Shown: positions 16,556 through 25,967, counted from the first letter of the stretch. The stretch is 59,650 bases of DNA from DATFXM01 sp035315885 (GCA_035315885.1 DATFXM010000153.1:1-59650); one strand, 5' to 3'. Numbers and translations are program-made. Notes: a model not told the origin generated them from the sequence alone.

Positions 16556-17371
16556 TTGTTTTCGCGGGACCGTGTAGAGCACTGGCCTTTGTTCGTCGCC
16601 GGACACACGGCAGTCATTGTTGTCGTAGTCGTCATTGCGAGGCTGAGCTTCGGTCGAGGTCCAGGGTTACTGTCTTTTCTTCACGGGTGGTATCCAGTTG
16701 CTACGATACCGGCCAGCTATCTTGAGTTGAGTTATCTTATACCACGCATCCACCCGAGAGATTTTGACCTGCAACTGGCGGCAATCGACTATCGTGTTTT
16801 CGGGGTTCATCCGACCGTCTGGCTAGAGCGAGTGACCAGCGCTCCGATCACAGAGATTCTGCAGCTCGTGTATCCGACTTACTATTTTCTGCCGATCGTG
16901 CTTGGAGCTGTCTTATGGCGCAAAGGGTGGTTTCAGCGTTTCGACTTTTGGGTTTTTGTAATCGTCGCAGGCTTCTACCTTTCCTATCTCGGCTACATTG
17001 CTGTTCCTGCGATCGGACCTCGCTTTCTTCCGGATATCGTCTCAGCGCAGACTCGGCCGCTTGAAGGGATCTGGCTGTTCGAGACGGTTCGATCAACCCT
17101 CGACCGGGCCGAACGGATAACGCGGGACTGCTTTCCAAGTGGTCACACGGAAATGACGTTGCTGGTGTTGTACTATGCTCACCGTTTTCATCGTCGTACC
17201 TTCTTTTGGCTGCTTCCAGTAGGAACCGGAATCATATTGTCTACGGTTTACCTGCGCTACCACTACGTTGTTGATGTAGTCGCGGGGTTCGCGCTTGCCG
17301 CGATCATCGCTGCATGCGCGGGTTGGTTGTATTGCTTGTTGGGTGGAAGAGGAATGAATACGGAGCGCTGA
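16556..17371 (+). CDS. PAP2-family membrane phosphatase / phosphotransferase
   Basis: A 271-residue integral membrane protein with about six hydrophobic segments. The PAP2 motifs RDCFPSGHTEM (C2) and YLRYHYVVDVVAG (C3, with Arg, His and Asp) are present, and AIGPRFLP resembles the inositol-phosphorylceramide synthase branch. It probably acts on lipid phosphates. The annotated TTG start has no ribosome binding site. The same frame is open back to 16382 and encodes one more hydrophobic helix (YFALIAILILFS), but without ATG, GTG or TTG. A GTG at 16461 begins a plausible N-terminus in another frame (NFITIEVLQRRFSLQP) that would join it after a one-base shift near 16510, so the true 5' end may be frameshifted. 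Confidence 0.75.
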   Translation: MFSRDRVEHWPLFVAGHTAVIVVVVVIARLSFGRGPGLLSFLHGWYPVATIPASYLELSYLIPRIHPRDFDLQLAAIDYRVFGVHPTVWLERVTSAPITEILQLVYPTYYFLPIVLGAVLWRKGWFQRFDFWVFVIVAGFYLSYLGYIAVPAIGPRFLPDIVSAQTRPLEGIWLFETVRSTLDRAERITRDCFPSGHTEMTLLVLYYAHRFHRRTFFWLLPVGTGIILSTVYLRYHYVVDVVAGFALAAIIAACAGWLYCLLGGRGMNTER

Positions 17372-17429
17372 CGTTGGTTAGGCGTGGATGATAAAATGCT
17401 TCGCCGTATTTCTCGGAGCAGAGGCTGAC

Positions 17430-18791
17430 ATGGACTACAAAGACAGCGTTCTGAATCTCATCGGGCATACCCCGCTGGTAAAGCTCAACAAACTGACGAA
17501 GGGGCTTAACCCGCTTGTGCTCGGAAAAATGGAGTCGCTCAATCCGGGCGGGTCCGTTAAGGATCGAATCGGCATCTCGATGATCGATGCTGCCGAGCGC
17601 GAAGGAGCGCTCAAACCGGGCGGTACGGTAGTAGAGGCCACGAGCGGCAACACCGGTATCGGCGTTGCTCTGGTCTGCGCGGTGAGAGGCTACAAGGCAG
17701 TCTTTGTGATGACCGACAAGTGTTCGGTCGAGAAGGTTCGTTATCTCAAAGCACTCGGGTCCGACGTGGTCGTAGTTCCCGTCGCGGCAAAACCCGATTC
17801 CCCCGATCACTACGTCAACACCGCACGCAGGATCGCCAAAGAGACTCCAAACTCACTCTTTGTGTTCCAGTACGGCAACACCGCCAACCCTTTGGCCCAC
17901 TATCAATCCACCGGACCCGAAATCTGGGAACAAACAGAAGGCCGCCTGACGCATTTCGTGTCCGGCATCGGAACCGGCGGCACGATCAGCGGCGTCGGCC
18001 GTTTTCTGAAGGAGACGAGTCCTAAAATCAAAGTAGTCGGCGCGGATCCTTACGGGTCGGTGTTCAAGACCTACAAGGAAACTGGTCAGTTGCTGCAGGC
18101 GACCCCATATCTCGTGGAGGGAATCGGACAGGAGATCATTCCTGAGAACGTGCATATGAAGTATATCGACCAGATCATCAACGTAACTGACCGGGATTCA
18201 TTCCTCATGGCCCGCCGGCTGGCGCGCGAGGAAGGTATTTTTTGCGGAGGGTCGACCGGGACAAGTGCCGTAGCGGCATTGCAGGTCGCAAAAGACCTCG
18301 ATAAGGACCAAGTCGTAGTGTTCATAGTGTGCGACACCGGTGAGCGGTATTTGTCGAAGTTCCATTCCGATGAATGGATGAAAGAAAAGCGAATGCTCGG
18401 TGCCGAGCGGATGACTCTCGGGTTGATCAACCAGTTGAAGAGTGAAGGTCCGGACAGAAGACTCGTGTCGGTAAGGCCCGATCAGAAGGTCTCGGAAGCT
18501 CTCGAGATCATGAACACGTATGGGTTTTCTCAGCTCCCGGTACTCGAGGAGGGCAAATCGGTCGGGAGCATCCGAGAAGGAAAGCTGATGTCGAAACTGC
18601 TGGACAAGCGGGAGCTGATGGACGCGCCCGTTGCCGACGTCATGGACAAGAGCTTTCCGGTGATAAGCGAAGACATCAGCTACGAGGGCGCGGTCAAGCA
18701 CCTGCGCAATTCCCAGGCAATCCTGGTTGAGGAATACGGCAGGATTGTCGGAATTGTCACCAGGCATGATATGCTCAGCGCGCAGCCGTGA
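17430..18791 (+). CDS. cystathionine beta-synthase
   Basis: A 453-residue cytoplasmic PLP enzyme that condenses serine (or O-acetylserine) with homocysteine or sulfide. The fold-type II core carries the PLP lysine in SLNPGGSVKDRIG (Lys44), the substrate loop EATSGNTGIGVALV and the phosphate-binding GIGTGGTISGVG. The C-terminal part from about residue 335 has two CBS domains (VSEALEIMNTYGFSQLPVLE; VGIVTRHDML), which set it apart from plain CysK. The ATG at 17430 matches the family N-terminus MDYKDSVLNLIGHTPLVKL; an upstream ATG at 17388 would add 14 unrelated residues. Its place in transsulfuration is inferred, as no cystathionine lyase gene is nearby. Confidence 0.88.
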   Translation: MDYKDSVLNLIGHTPLVKLNKLTKGLNPLVLGKMESLNPGGSVKDRIGISMIDAAEREGALKPGGTVVEATSGNTGIGVALVCAVRGYKAVFVMTDKCSVEKVRYLKALGSDVVVVPVAAKPDSPDHYVNTARRIAKETPNSLFVFQYGNTANPLAHYQSTGPEIWEQTEGRLTHFVSGIGTGGTISGVGRFLKETSPKIKVVGADPYGSVFKTYKETGQLLQATPYLVEGIGQEIIPENVHMKYIDQIINVTDRDSFLMARRLAREEGIFCGGSTGTSAVAALQVAKDLDKDQVVVFIVCDTGERYLSKFHSDEWMKEKRMLGAERMTLGLINQLKSEGPDRRLVSVRPDQKVSEALEIMNTYGFSQLPVLEEGKSVGSIREGKLMSKLLDKRELMDAPVADVMDKSFPVISEDISYEGAVKHLRNSQAILVEEYGRIVGIVTRHDMLSAQP

Positions 18792-19241
18792 TACGGCAGC
18801 CGTAATACGGAATACTTCGGGTTTAGAATTGCAGTTTCGGGTTTGCTTATGAACACCAGAGCGCGCGGCTGTGCGCTTTGAACAGGCCACCGTCTACCGG
18901 ATTGCTCCAGGGTAGCCGATGAGCATGTAGTAGGTTCTCTACTGCGCGAGCTCTTTTTCTCTTCTTAGTTCTTAATCGGTCGCAGTTGCTATAGTTCCAG
19001 TAAGACAGGCCAACAAGACAGTCCGCTGAGACCGTCCCGTGGGGCCAGCATTGCTGTTTCTATTAGGAAGCGTCGCGGCACCTGATCCCGGCTAATCGGG
19101 CAACGCAATGCCCGGCTTGCCAATTACGTCTATTTCTGGTGTGGGCTGATATGAAGTCCATATCAGCCGGTCGCCACCTCGGCGAACCACGTCTTCCATC
19201 ACGAAAGTTCCGGCTTCAAGCGGTAACAGAGGGAACCGACC
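18792..19241. other. 450-base intergenic region upstream of the patatin gene
   Basis: It contains a lone GGGTTTA/GGGTTTG repeat arm (about 18824-18848), a six-pair hairpin CGGGCA-N6-TGCCCG (19097-19114), and a perfect ten-pair hairpin at 19144-19168. No ORF with coding character, tRNA or known riboswitch was recognised. It probably carries the patatin promoter and a structured leader. Confidence 0.5.
19144..19168 (+). promoter_or_regulatory. perfect ten-pair hairpin in the patatin leader
   Basis: GGCTGATATG (19144-19153), a five-base loop AAGTC and CATATCAGCC (19159-19168) form a perfect inverted repeat about 75 bases before the patatin start. It lacks a T-tract. It may be an RNA stem in the leader or an operator for a dimeric regulator. 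Confidence 0.5.
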
Positions 19242-22200
19242 ATGCCTGACGAGCCAATACCTCTCCACCAGATTCTCGAGGAAGAGTATGAAGCGCTACA
19301 TGGCGCGCTGCCACCCGAGTATCACGAGACTAACAAGACATGTGACCAGCGACTCGCCGCCATCATTAAGAAAGTTCACGAGCTGGTTGCCATTGGGAGG
19401 CCGCGGGCGGCCATTTGCCTCTCTGGTGGCGGAATACGGAGCGCAACCTTCGGGCTTGGAGTTCTACAGGGCCTGTCGAGACATCGCCTTCTGAGGCGGT
19501 TTCACTATTTGTCGACGGTGTCCGGTGGCGGTTACATCGGAAGTTGGCTCAGCGCGTGGATCACGAGGCACCCTGGCGGACTCGTCGGAGTTGAAGAGCA
19601 GCTAGCCAATCAGGGAACAGTCCCTACCGGCTCCGCCGAGCGCATCCTCAATCCGGAGCCCAGACCCATCAAGCATCTGCGCAACTACAGCAACTATCTG
19701 AGCCCAAAGCTTGGACTGCTCTCGGCGGATAGTTGGACGCTTGCGGCGACCTACATTCGAAACCTGCTGCTCAACTGGCTGGTGCTGGTCCCGATGCTCG
19801 GAGCAATGTTGATGGTTCCCAGGTTCTTGGTCGCCATCCTTAATAGAGCACCTGTTGAATCGAGATCGCTATGGCTCTGGCTGTTTTTCGCGCTGGGTGC
19901 GATTGGCGCCCTCATCGCCACCGCCTATGTCGGGTGGAACAGGCCCAGCACTACCGATTCAAGGCGCGGACAGACCGACTTCCTGATCGGCTGCCTCTTA
20001 CCACTCGCGCTCTCGGCGGTCTTCCTGACTACGTACTGGTCGTGGCTGCGAAGACCAAAGGCGGAGGAGCTGCTCAGGGAACGCGCGGCTGCAATGCAAA
20101 AGGCGCCCGAGCCGTCGAGCGACGACAAGGCCGAGGGCAGGGCGATTGCTCAGCTCCCCACCACTCTGAGTGGTGGCGAACGCGGACCGCAGCTCACGAT
20201 CGGGGTCAACATCCCGGAATCCGAAAGTGCTCGGCCGGTTGCGCCCCCGATCAATTCGTCCGAATCAGTTGAAAACCAGGTCAGCAATTTTTTTGGAATC
20301 AAATTCCCGAGCAGCCGCGTTCCGTTTCTAATGTATGGGGTTCTAACTCACCTGACAGGTTGGTTCTTTTATGGGCTCCGAAAGCCAAAGACCAACCGAG
20401 CGGTTGCGTCGCCGCGGTACCGATTATTCGAGTTCCTGCTGATTCTCGCGACCGGTGTGGTGGCTGGCTTGCTGGCGTGGCTGAGTGCGGCTCGGCTTTT
20501 CCCCGACCCTTCGCTGCATTCCGAGCTCTACTGCACTTTAGCCGCGCCACTCTACCTCGTTCTGTTTCTGCTTTCGTTGACTCTGTTCGCGGGGCTTTCA
20601 AGCTTGTGGACCAGCGACGAGGACCGTGAATGGTGGGCGAGGATGGGCGCCTGGGTGCTCATCGTTTGTGCCGCGTGGGCGGTGTTGAACGGGACAGTCA
20701 TTTTTGGTCCCGCGGCAATCTCAAAAATTCCCGAATACCTGGCGTCGCTTGGGGGCATATCGGGCATCATTACTTTGGTGCTGGGCAGAGGGTCCAGCAC
20801 CCCGGCTACCGAGAAGAAACCAGGCACGGGACCTGCCGCTCATGCCAAGCACATAGCAGCAACGCTGGCGGCACCGGTATTCGCGCTGTTCCTCGTGGCA
20901 AGCTTGTCAGCGCTCACCAGTCTGCTGCTGGTGTGGCTCTCGCACCAGGTTGGCTTGAACATAGACAGGGGTTGGTCGCACGCATCTCAATTCCGAACCC
21001 TGCCCGACGGCATCTTTTCGCATCTCAAGGTCGTGCTGTTCACGCCCTGGTGGTTTGTCCTCACCGTAGCAACCATTCTCGCGGTGATATCGTTCCTGCT
21101 CGCGGCAGTGATCAACGCGAACAAGTTCTCGATGCATGCGATGTACAGGAACAGATTGATCAGAGCCTACCTTGGAGCTTCCCGGCCCGATGGTCAAAGA
21201 ACGCCAAATCTTTTCACCGGCTTCGATCACGCCGACAACCCCAGTATGACGGATTTGTGGCCGCAGCCGGCCACGGTGCAGGACTCTCCGCCGCAGCCTA
21301 ACGCACTGTTGCACGTAGTCAACATCGCATTGAATCTCGTATCCGGCGAAGAGCTGGGGTGGCAGGAGCGCAAGGCGGAAAGCTTTACCGCGACTCCGCT
21401 GCACTGCGGCAATCGCAAGCTCGGCTATCGCCGGTCCGCTGAGTACGGCGGACCCGGCGGCATCTCGCTCGGCACCGCGATTACAATTTCAGGAGCGGCA
21501 GTGAATCCCAACATGGGATACCACTCGTCTCCGGTAGTCTCATTCATTCTCACTTTGTTCAACGTGAGGCTCGGCGCATGGCTTGGCAACCCTGGAAAAG
21601 CCGGGAACAAAACCTATCGGAGTAAGTTCCCGAGTTGGCCCGCAAGAACGACTATCGAGGAAGCATTCGGTTTGACTACGGACACGAATCCTTATGTGAA
21701 TCTGTCTGACGGCGGGCACTTCGACAACCTCGGCTTGCACGAGATGATCCTTCGCCGTTGTCATTTCATAGTAATCAGCGACGCCGGTTGCGACGTCGAC
21801 TTTACTTTCGAAGACCTGGGCAACGCGGTGCGAAAGGTCAGGATCGACATGGGCGTGCCGGTAGAGTTCTACAAGCCTTTTCGCTTGTATTCCCGGAGTG
21901 AGAAGGAACTGAGCGCGCAGGGGCGTTATTGCGCCGTTGGACTGATCAAGTACTCTGAAATCGATGGCGAAGAGGCGCCGGATGGTCTTCTGGTGTACAT
22001 AAAACCCGCGGTCTATGGCAACGAGCCTCGAGACGTATATCAGTACGCTCGACAAAACGAGCTGTTCCCGCATCAGCCGACTTCGGATCAGTTCTTCAGC
22101 GAGTCGCAATTCGAGAGCTATCGCAAGCTGGGACTATGCGAAGTGGACCAGATTCTGAATTATTGGGAGGATGGTGACTTCAAGGCCCTGACGAGATACA

Positions 22201-22271
22201 TAGACGATGTATACCTGAGCACCGACGGCAGGCAGGCGCCCGTACACAGAAGAAAGGACCGCGGCTTCTAG
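19242..22271 (+). CDS. large membrane-associated patatin-like phospholipase
   Basis: A 1009-residue protein. The patatin oxyanion motif LSGGGIRSATFG lies at about residues 60-71, the nucleophile in STVSGGGYIGS (Ser94), and the dyad aspartate far downstream in LSDGGHFDNLGL. Between them are several hydrophobic segments (for example LLNWLVLVPMLGAMLMV and ALFLVASLSALTSLLLVWLS), so the hydrolase halves are separated by a membrane-spanning insertion of several hundred residues. It is expected to hydrolyse acyl esters of membrane lipids. No signal peptide is evident. The C-terminus is Arg/Lys-rich. Monocistronic. Confidence 0.8.
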   Translation: MPDEPIPLHQILEEEYEALHGALPPEYHETNKTCDQRLAAIIKKVHELVAIGRPRAAICLSGGGIRSATFGLGVLQGLSRHRLLRRFHYLSTVSGGGYIGSWLSAWITRHPGGLVGVEEQLANQGTVPTGSAERILNPEPRPIKHLRNYSNYLSPKLGLLSADSWTLAATYIRNLLLNWLVLVPMLGAMLMVPRFLVAILNRAPVESRSLWLWLFFALGAIGALIATAYVGWNRPSTTDSRRGQTDFLIGCLLPLALSAVFLTTYWSWLRRPKAEELLRERAAAMQKAPEPSSDDKAEGRAIAQLPTTLSGGERGPQLTIGVNIPESESARPVAPPINSSESVENQVSNFFGIKFPSSRVPFLMYGVLTHLTGWFFYGLRKPKTNRAVASPRYRLFEFLLILATGVVAGLLAWLSAARLFPDPSLHSELYCTLAAPLYLVLFLLSLTLFAGLSSLWTSDEDREWWARMGAWVLIVCAAWAVLNGTVIFGPAAISKIPEYLASLGGISGIITLVLGRGSSTPATEKKPGTGPAAHAKHIAATLAAPVFALFLVASLSALTSLLLVWLSHQVGLNIDRGWSHASQFRTLPDGIFSHLKVVLFTPWWFVLTVATILAVISFLLAAVINANKFSMHAMYRNRLIRAYLGASRPDGQRTPNLFTGFDHADNPSMTDLWPQPATVQDSPPQPNALLHVVNIALNLVSGEELGWQERKAESFTATPLHCGNRKLGYRRSAEYGGPGGISLGTAITISGAAVNPNMGYHSSPVVSFILTLFNVRLGAWLGNPGKAGNKTYRSKFPSWPARTTIEEAFGLTTDTNPYVNLSDGGHFDNLGLHEMILRRCHFIVISDAGCDVDFTFEDLGNAVRKVRIDMGVPVEFYKPFRLYSRSEKELSAQGRYCAVGLIKYSEIDGEEAPDGLLVYIKPAVYGNEPRDVYQYARQNELFPHQPTSDQFFSESQFESYRKLGLCEVDQILNYWEDGDFKALTRYIDDVYLSTDGRQAPVHRRKDRGF

Positions 22272-22410
22272 AGATCAGCGGAGACGTCGTCAACTTAGCA
22301 AGCCCGATAACAAACGAGCATTGCAAGCAGCACCAGCAGCACAAGAATGCCTACCTGCTGCGAACGACTGAATAGCATCTACTGGTCTGTACGAACAGAA
22401 CCGCTAGTGC

Positions 22411-22440
22411 GGCTTTGGCTCATTTGGCTTTGGCTCATTT
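22411..22440. repeat. 15-base tandem duplication at the pepA stop codon
   Basis: GGCTTTGGCTCATTT occurs twice in direct succession (22411-22425, 22426-22440). The second copy contains the TGA stop of pepA read on the minus strand. Confidence 0.85.
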
Positions 22441-23940
22441 GCTGGCCGCGTGATTACACACGTAGTTGACCAGGGTCCTTATAGCCACGCCCGTTGGCCC
22501 CTTGGCCATGTGTGCTTTGCGATCGTTCTCCCACGCAGTTCCCGCGATGTCCAGGTGAACCCAGGGTGTGTCCTCGGCAAACTCTCGAAGAAAGTATGCG
22601 GCGGTTATCGTCCCAGCGTACCTCCCACCCGAATTCTTGATGTCGGCAATGTCGCTCTTGATCAGGTCGCGGTACTCCTCGTCCATCGGTAGCTGCCAGA
22701 ACTTCTCGCCGACCTCGGCTGCGGCGTCCCGCAACTCGTCGATGAACTGTTGGTTGTTGCCCAGTACCGCTACGTTGATCGTTCCGAGCGCAATTGAAAC
22801 AGCTCCGGTCAGAGTCGCCAGGTCGATGACCTTGGTCGCCCCGAGTTTTCGCGCGTAGGTTATTGCGTCCGCCAGAATCAACCGGCCTTCCGCGTCGGTG
22901 TTGATAACCTCGATCGTCTTGCCGCTCATAGCGCGCAGTACATCCCCGGGTTTATACGCTCGGCCCGAAGGCATGTTTTCGGTAGACGGCATAAGACCGA
23001 TGACGTTGAGTTTCGGCTTGAGCTGAGCGATCGCACTCATAGCTGCGAGTGTTGCCGCGGCTCCCGACATGTCGTACTTCATTTTTTCCATGCCCTCGGC
23101 CGGTTTGATCGAAATGCCGCCGGAGTCAAACGTGATGCCCTTCCCGACGATTGCGATGACTTCCGCGTCGTTGCCCATCGGCTCGGTGCCGTCTGGTTCG
23201 TACCTCAGCACAATCAGCTTTGCGGGCTCATCCGAACCGCGAGCCACCCCCAGCAGAGCACCCATTCCGAGCTCCTTCATTCTCGCCTCGTCCAGCACGT
23301 CGATATCAAGCCCGAATCGGCTGGCCGTTTCCTTTGCGCGCTCGGCCAGTTCAGTAGGTGTCAGAGTTGAGCTCGGTTCGTTGATCAGTTCACGAGCGAG
23401 GTTGACGGCCTCTCCGATTATTCTGCCGCGCTCGACGCCCCCGGCAAGCATGTCATTTGCTCCGGTTGCTGCGGACACCAGAATCAGCTCGTCGATTCTG
23501 CGCTCTTCCTTGTTTTCTGTTTTGTACATATCGGGCTCGAACAAGCCCAGCAGCGCGCCCTCGACGGCGGCCTGGGCGCTCTTGTCGAGGTCGAGTTGTG
23601 AGCGTCGGAGTATCGCCATGGTGCGCACTCCCTTCGAGCGAAGGAATCTGGCGGCTGACCCGCTGACTCTCCTGACGGTATCAAGCGAAAACTCTTCACG
23701 TTTGCCGGCTCCAATAAGGAGCAAGCGTCGGGCGCGGATATTGGCGGGGCGATGAAAGAAGACCATATCGCCCTGTTTCCCGCGCATTTCGTCGGTTCCG
23801 AGTATTTCGCTGATGACGCCCCCGATACGCTCGTCTAGTTCCTTAAGAGCTCCGTCAGCTTTCTCGCCTTCGTAGATGTTGACCACGAGTGCGTCGGCGT
23901 CGACATCGTAGAACTTGCCAAATTCTGCTCTTACTTCCAT
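22435..23940 (-). CDS. pepA: leucyl aminopeptidase (M17)
   Basis: A 501-residue cytosolic metallo-aminopeptidase that removes N-terminal residues from peptides. The catalytic domain has GKGITFDSGGISIKP (Lys267, Asp272), MKYDMSGAA and the family signature NTDAEGRLILADA (347-359). The N-terminal macro-like domain is normal. Length matches bacterial PepA, which in some species also binds DNA. It is followed by a 15-base tandem duplication that overlaps its stop codon, and preceded by a gap of about 120 bases from smpB on the minus strand. Confidence 0.95.
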   Translation of the reverse strand: MEVRAEFGKFYDVDADALVVNIYEGEKADGALKELDERIGGVISEILGTDEMRGKQGDMVFFHRPANIRARRLLLIGAGKREEFSLDTVRRVSGSAARFLRSKGVRTMAILRRSQLDLDKSAQAAVEGALLGLFEPDMYKTENKEERRIDELILVSAATGANDMLAGGVERGRIIGEAVNLARELINEPSSTLTPTELAERAKETASRFGLDIDVLDEARMKELGMGALLGVARGSDEPAKLIVLRYEPDGTEPMGNDAEVIAIVGKGITFDSGGISIKPAEGMEKMKYDMSGAAATLAAMSAIAQLKPKLNVIGLMPSTENMPSGRAYKPGDVLRAMSGKTIEVINTDAEGRLILADAITYARKLGATKVIDLATLTGAVSIALGTINVAVLGNNQQFIDELRDAAAEVGEKFWQLPMDEEYRDLIKSDIADIKNSGGRYAGTITAAYFLREFAEDTPWVHLDIAGTAWENDRKAHMAKGPTGVAIRTLVNYVCNHAASK

Positions 23941-24057
23941 CTGTTATTTTTGGATTGCGAATTGCGGTTCATCGCTCCAGCGTGCGATGTCTGTTTGTTT
24001 GTTTGGTGTTGTGACCCACGCCTGAGGGTTGGGTCTTTGAGAAGCCGCAATTCCGAA

Positions 24058-24516
24058 TCACCTGCTCCTTTCTTTCAACATTTTGCGGGCCTCACGGTCT
24101 GCCTCGCGTCGCTTTTCGGTTTCGCGTTTATCATAGAGCTTCTTGCCCTTGCCGACAGCAAGTTCGAGTTTTACGCGACCGTTTTTGATGTACATTCTGG
24201 TTGGCACGAGGGTGAGGCCTTTTTCTTGCGCCTTACCGGCCAGCCGATCGATTTCGCGGCGATGCAACAGCAGCTTTCTGGTGCGGGTAGGCTCGTGGTT
24301 ATCGCGATTTCCATGGCTGTACGGGCTGATATGGGCGTTCAACAGCCATGCTTCGCCGTTTTTTATCAAGCCGTAACTGTCCTTGAGGTTGCATCGGCCT
24401 TCGCGGATGGACTTCACTTCGGTGCCGGTGAGTGCGACACCACACTCGACAGTCTCGAGCAAATGGTAGTTATGGTAGGCCTCCCGATTGGTTGCCACCA
24501 CTTTGTCATCCGCCAT
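24058..24516 (-). CDS. smpB: SsrA-binding protein SmpB
   Basis: A 152-residue OB-fold protein that binds tmRNA and guides it to stalled ribosomes in trans-translation. Diagnostic blocks are visible: ATNREAYHNYHLLETVECGV, LTGTEVKSIREGRCNLKDSY, LLNAHISPYSHGN and the basic tail GKGKKLYDKRETEKRREADR. Length is normal. The tmRNA gene itself was not found in this window. Confidence 0.96.
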   Translation of the reverse strand: MADDKVVATNREAYHNYHLLETVECGVALTGTEVKSIREGRCNLKDSYGLIKNGEAWLLNAHISPYSHGNRDNHEPTRTRKLLLHRREIDRLAGKAQEKGLTLVPTRMYIKNGRVKLELAVGKGKKLYDKRETEKRREADREARKMLKERSR

Positions 24517-24637
24517 AGCAAAACGAGCCGCATCCCTTTATTCGTTCATCAGCGTTTCCCTTATTCTATTTGGGACGACCCGCTCGTCGGGCAAAAATAT
24601 TAGCGGAGCCCGGTTCTCATAGCAAATCTAGGTGGGG

Positions 24638-24851
24638 CTTGAGGGGAAGGGGGATGAAGCGAAGGGGCGAATGGCGAGGGGTGAGGCGGAGACGGGCGAC
24701 GCGCGGAGAGGGCGCAATGGCCGACACGACGGTCAGTGCAATTTTTTCCGGTTCGCCCCTTCGCCCATTCGCCTCCTCTCCGCGTCCCCTCATCCCCTCC
24801 TCTCCCCTATTTACCATTCACCGTTTAGTATTTACTATTTATTCTTCACTC
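24638..24851. repeat. octamer inverted repeat followed by six TTYACYA heptads
   Basis: The left arm (about 24638-24720) is a purine-rich run of eight-base units such as GGGGATGA, AGCGAAGG and GGCGAATG. The right arm (about 24757-24808) is its pyrimidine-rich inverse (CGCCCCTTCGCCCATTCGCC). From 24810 to 24851 six heptads follow in strict phase (TTTACCA, TTCACCG, TTTAGTA, TTTACTA, TTTATTC, TTCACTC), ending three bases before the ThiF-family ATG. Confidence 0.7.
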
Positions 24852-24854
24852 GAC

Positions 24855-25886
24855 ATGCATTCAACGGAAAGATATTCGCGACAAATCCTGTTCAGTGAAA
24901 TCGGCGAGGAGGGCCAGGAGCGGCTCGCCAACTCCCGAGTGGTGATCGTGGGTTGTGGCGCGCTGGGCGCAGTTCACGCCGAAATGCTCGCACGCGCCGG
25001 AGTCGGCACACTCGTGCTGGTAGACCGCGATTTCGTTGAACCCTCCAACCTTCAACGCCAGTTGATGTATGACGAGCACGATGCTCTCGAACGCCTCCCA
25101 AAATCAATCGCCGCGGCTCGACACCTCGCTCAAATCAACTCGAGCATAACAGTCGAACCGCTCGTAGCAGACCTCAACTTTGAGAATGCCGAAGAGGTAA
25201 TGTCCGGAGCCGATCTGATACTCGACGGCACCGATAACTTCGAAACCAGATTCCTGATCAACGATGTCGCGGTGAAACAGCGTGTGCCGTGGATCTATGG
25301 CGCGGCGGTCGGTTCCTACGGCATCACAATGACCATCGTACCGTCCGAAACGCCTTGTCTAGCCTGCGTGCTCGAGGAGATGCCACAGGCAGGCTCCGGG
25401 CCTACCTGCGACACCGCAGGTGTCATAATGCCCGCGGTCTCATTTATCGCGTCGATACAGGCTGCGGAAGCTCTCAAGCTCCTGGTCGGAAGAAATGACC
25501 GGCTCCATCGAATGCTGATTCGAATCAATCTGTGGGACTTCAGTTTCAGCATGTCGAATGCTGATAAATTTGCCGGCACCGGCAACTGTCGTGTTTGCGA
25601 CAAGCGCGAGTTTGCTTATCTGCGAGGGAGCGGTCGTCAGGTTGCAACTACGCTTTGCGGACGGAATGCAGTTCAGATATCGCAAGCCGGACGTCGCGAA
25701 ATCGATCTGGCGGGGCTTGCTGCGCGCCTTCGCTCAGCGGGCGAGGTTGCATTCAATGAGTTTCTGCTGAGATTCCGCGTTGAAGATTATGACATCACCG
25801 TATTCCGTGACGCTCGCAGCATTATTCGAGGCACAAGCGACGCTGCGCTGGCTCGCAGCCTATACGCAAGGTACATTGGAGTATAA
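24855..25886 (+). CDS. ThiF/MoeB/HesA-family adenylyltransferase
   Basis: A 343-residue E1-like enzyme that adenylates the C-terminus of a ubiquitin-like sulfur carrier (ThiS or MoaD). The nucleotide-binding loop is VGCGALGAVHAE (residues 33-38 core), with RDFVEPSNLQRQ and DGTDNFETRFLIND following. Four cysteines in two CxxC pairs (168/171 and 245/248) form the expected zinc site, and Cys185 in GPTCDTAGV is in the position of the ThiF catalytic cysteine. The C-terminal 80 residues form an extra small domain. The ATG at 24855 matches the family N-terminus STERYSRQILFSEIG; the longer frame to 24570 is repeat DNA. No thiS or moaD lies nearby, so the pathway is open. Confidence 0.85.
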   Translation: MHSTERYSRQILFSEIGEEGQERLANSRVVIVGCGALGAVHAEMLARAGVGTLVLVDRDFVEPSNLQRQLMYDEHDALERLPKSIAAARHLAQINSSITVEPLVADLNFENAEEVMSGADLILDGTDNFETRFLINDVAVKQRVPWIYGAAVGSYGITMTIVPSETPCLACVLEEMPQAGSGPTCDTAGVIMPAVSFIASIQAAEALKLLVGRNDRLHRMLIRINLWDFSFSMSNADKFAGTGNCRVCDKREFAYLRGSGRQVATTLCGRNAVQISQAGRREIDLAGLAARLRSAGEVAFNEFLLRFRVEDYDITVFRDARSIIRGTSDAALARSLYARYIGV

Positions 25887-25967
25887 AACCGACAATGAAT
25901 TCTGATTGCAGACTAACTATAAGACTCGTACACGCGGTCGCGGGTCAACACAGGGTTATTTGAATTT

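Noticed and set aside
20630..21301. 223-codon frame overlapping the patatin gene
   Set aside because: Out-of-frame shadow within a continuous, motif-bearing gene.
23069..23755. 228-codon plus-strand frame opposite pepA
   Set aside because: Ser/Pro/Arg-rich composition typical of an antisense shadow; pepA is unambiguous.
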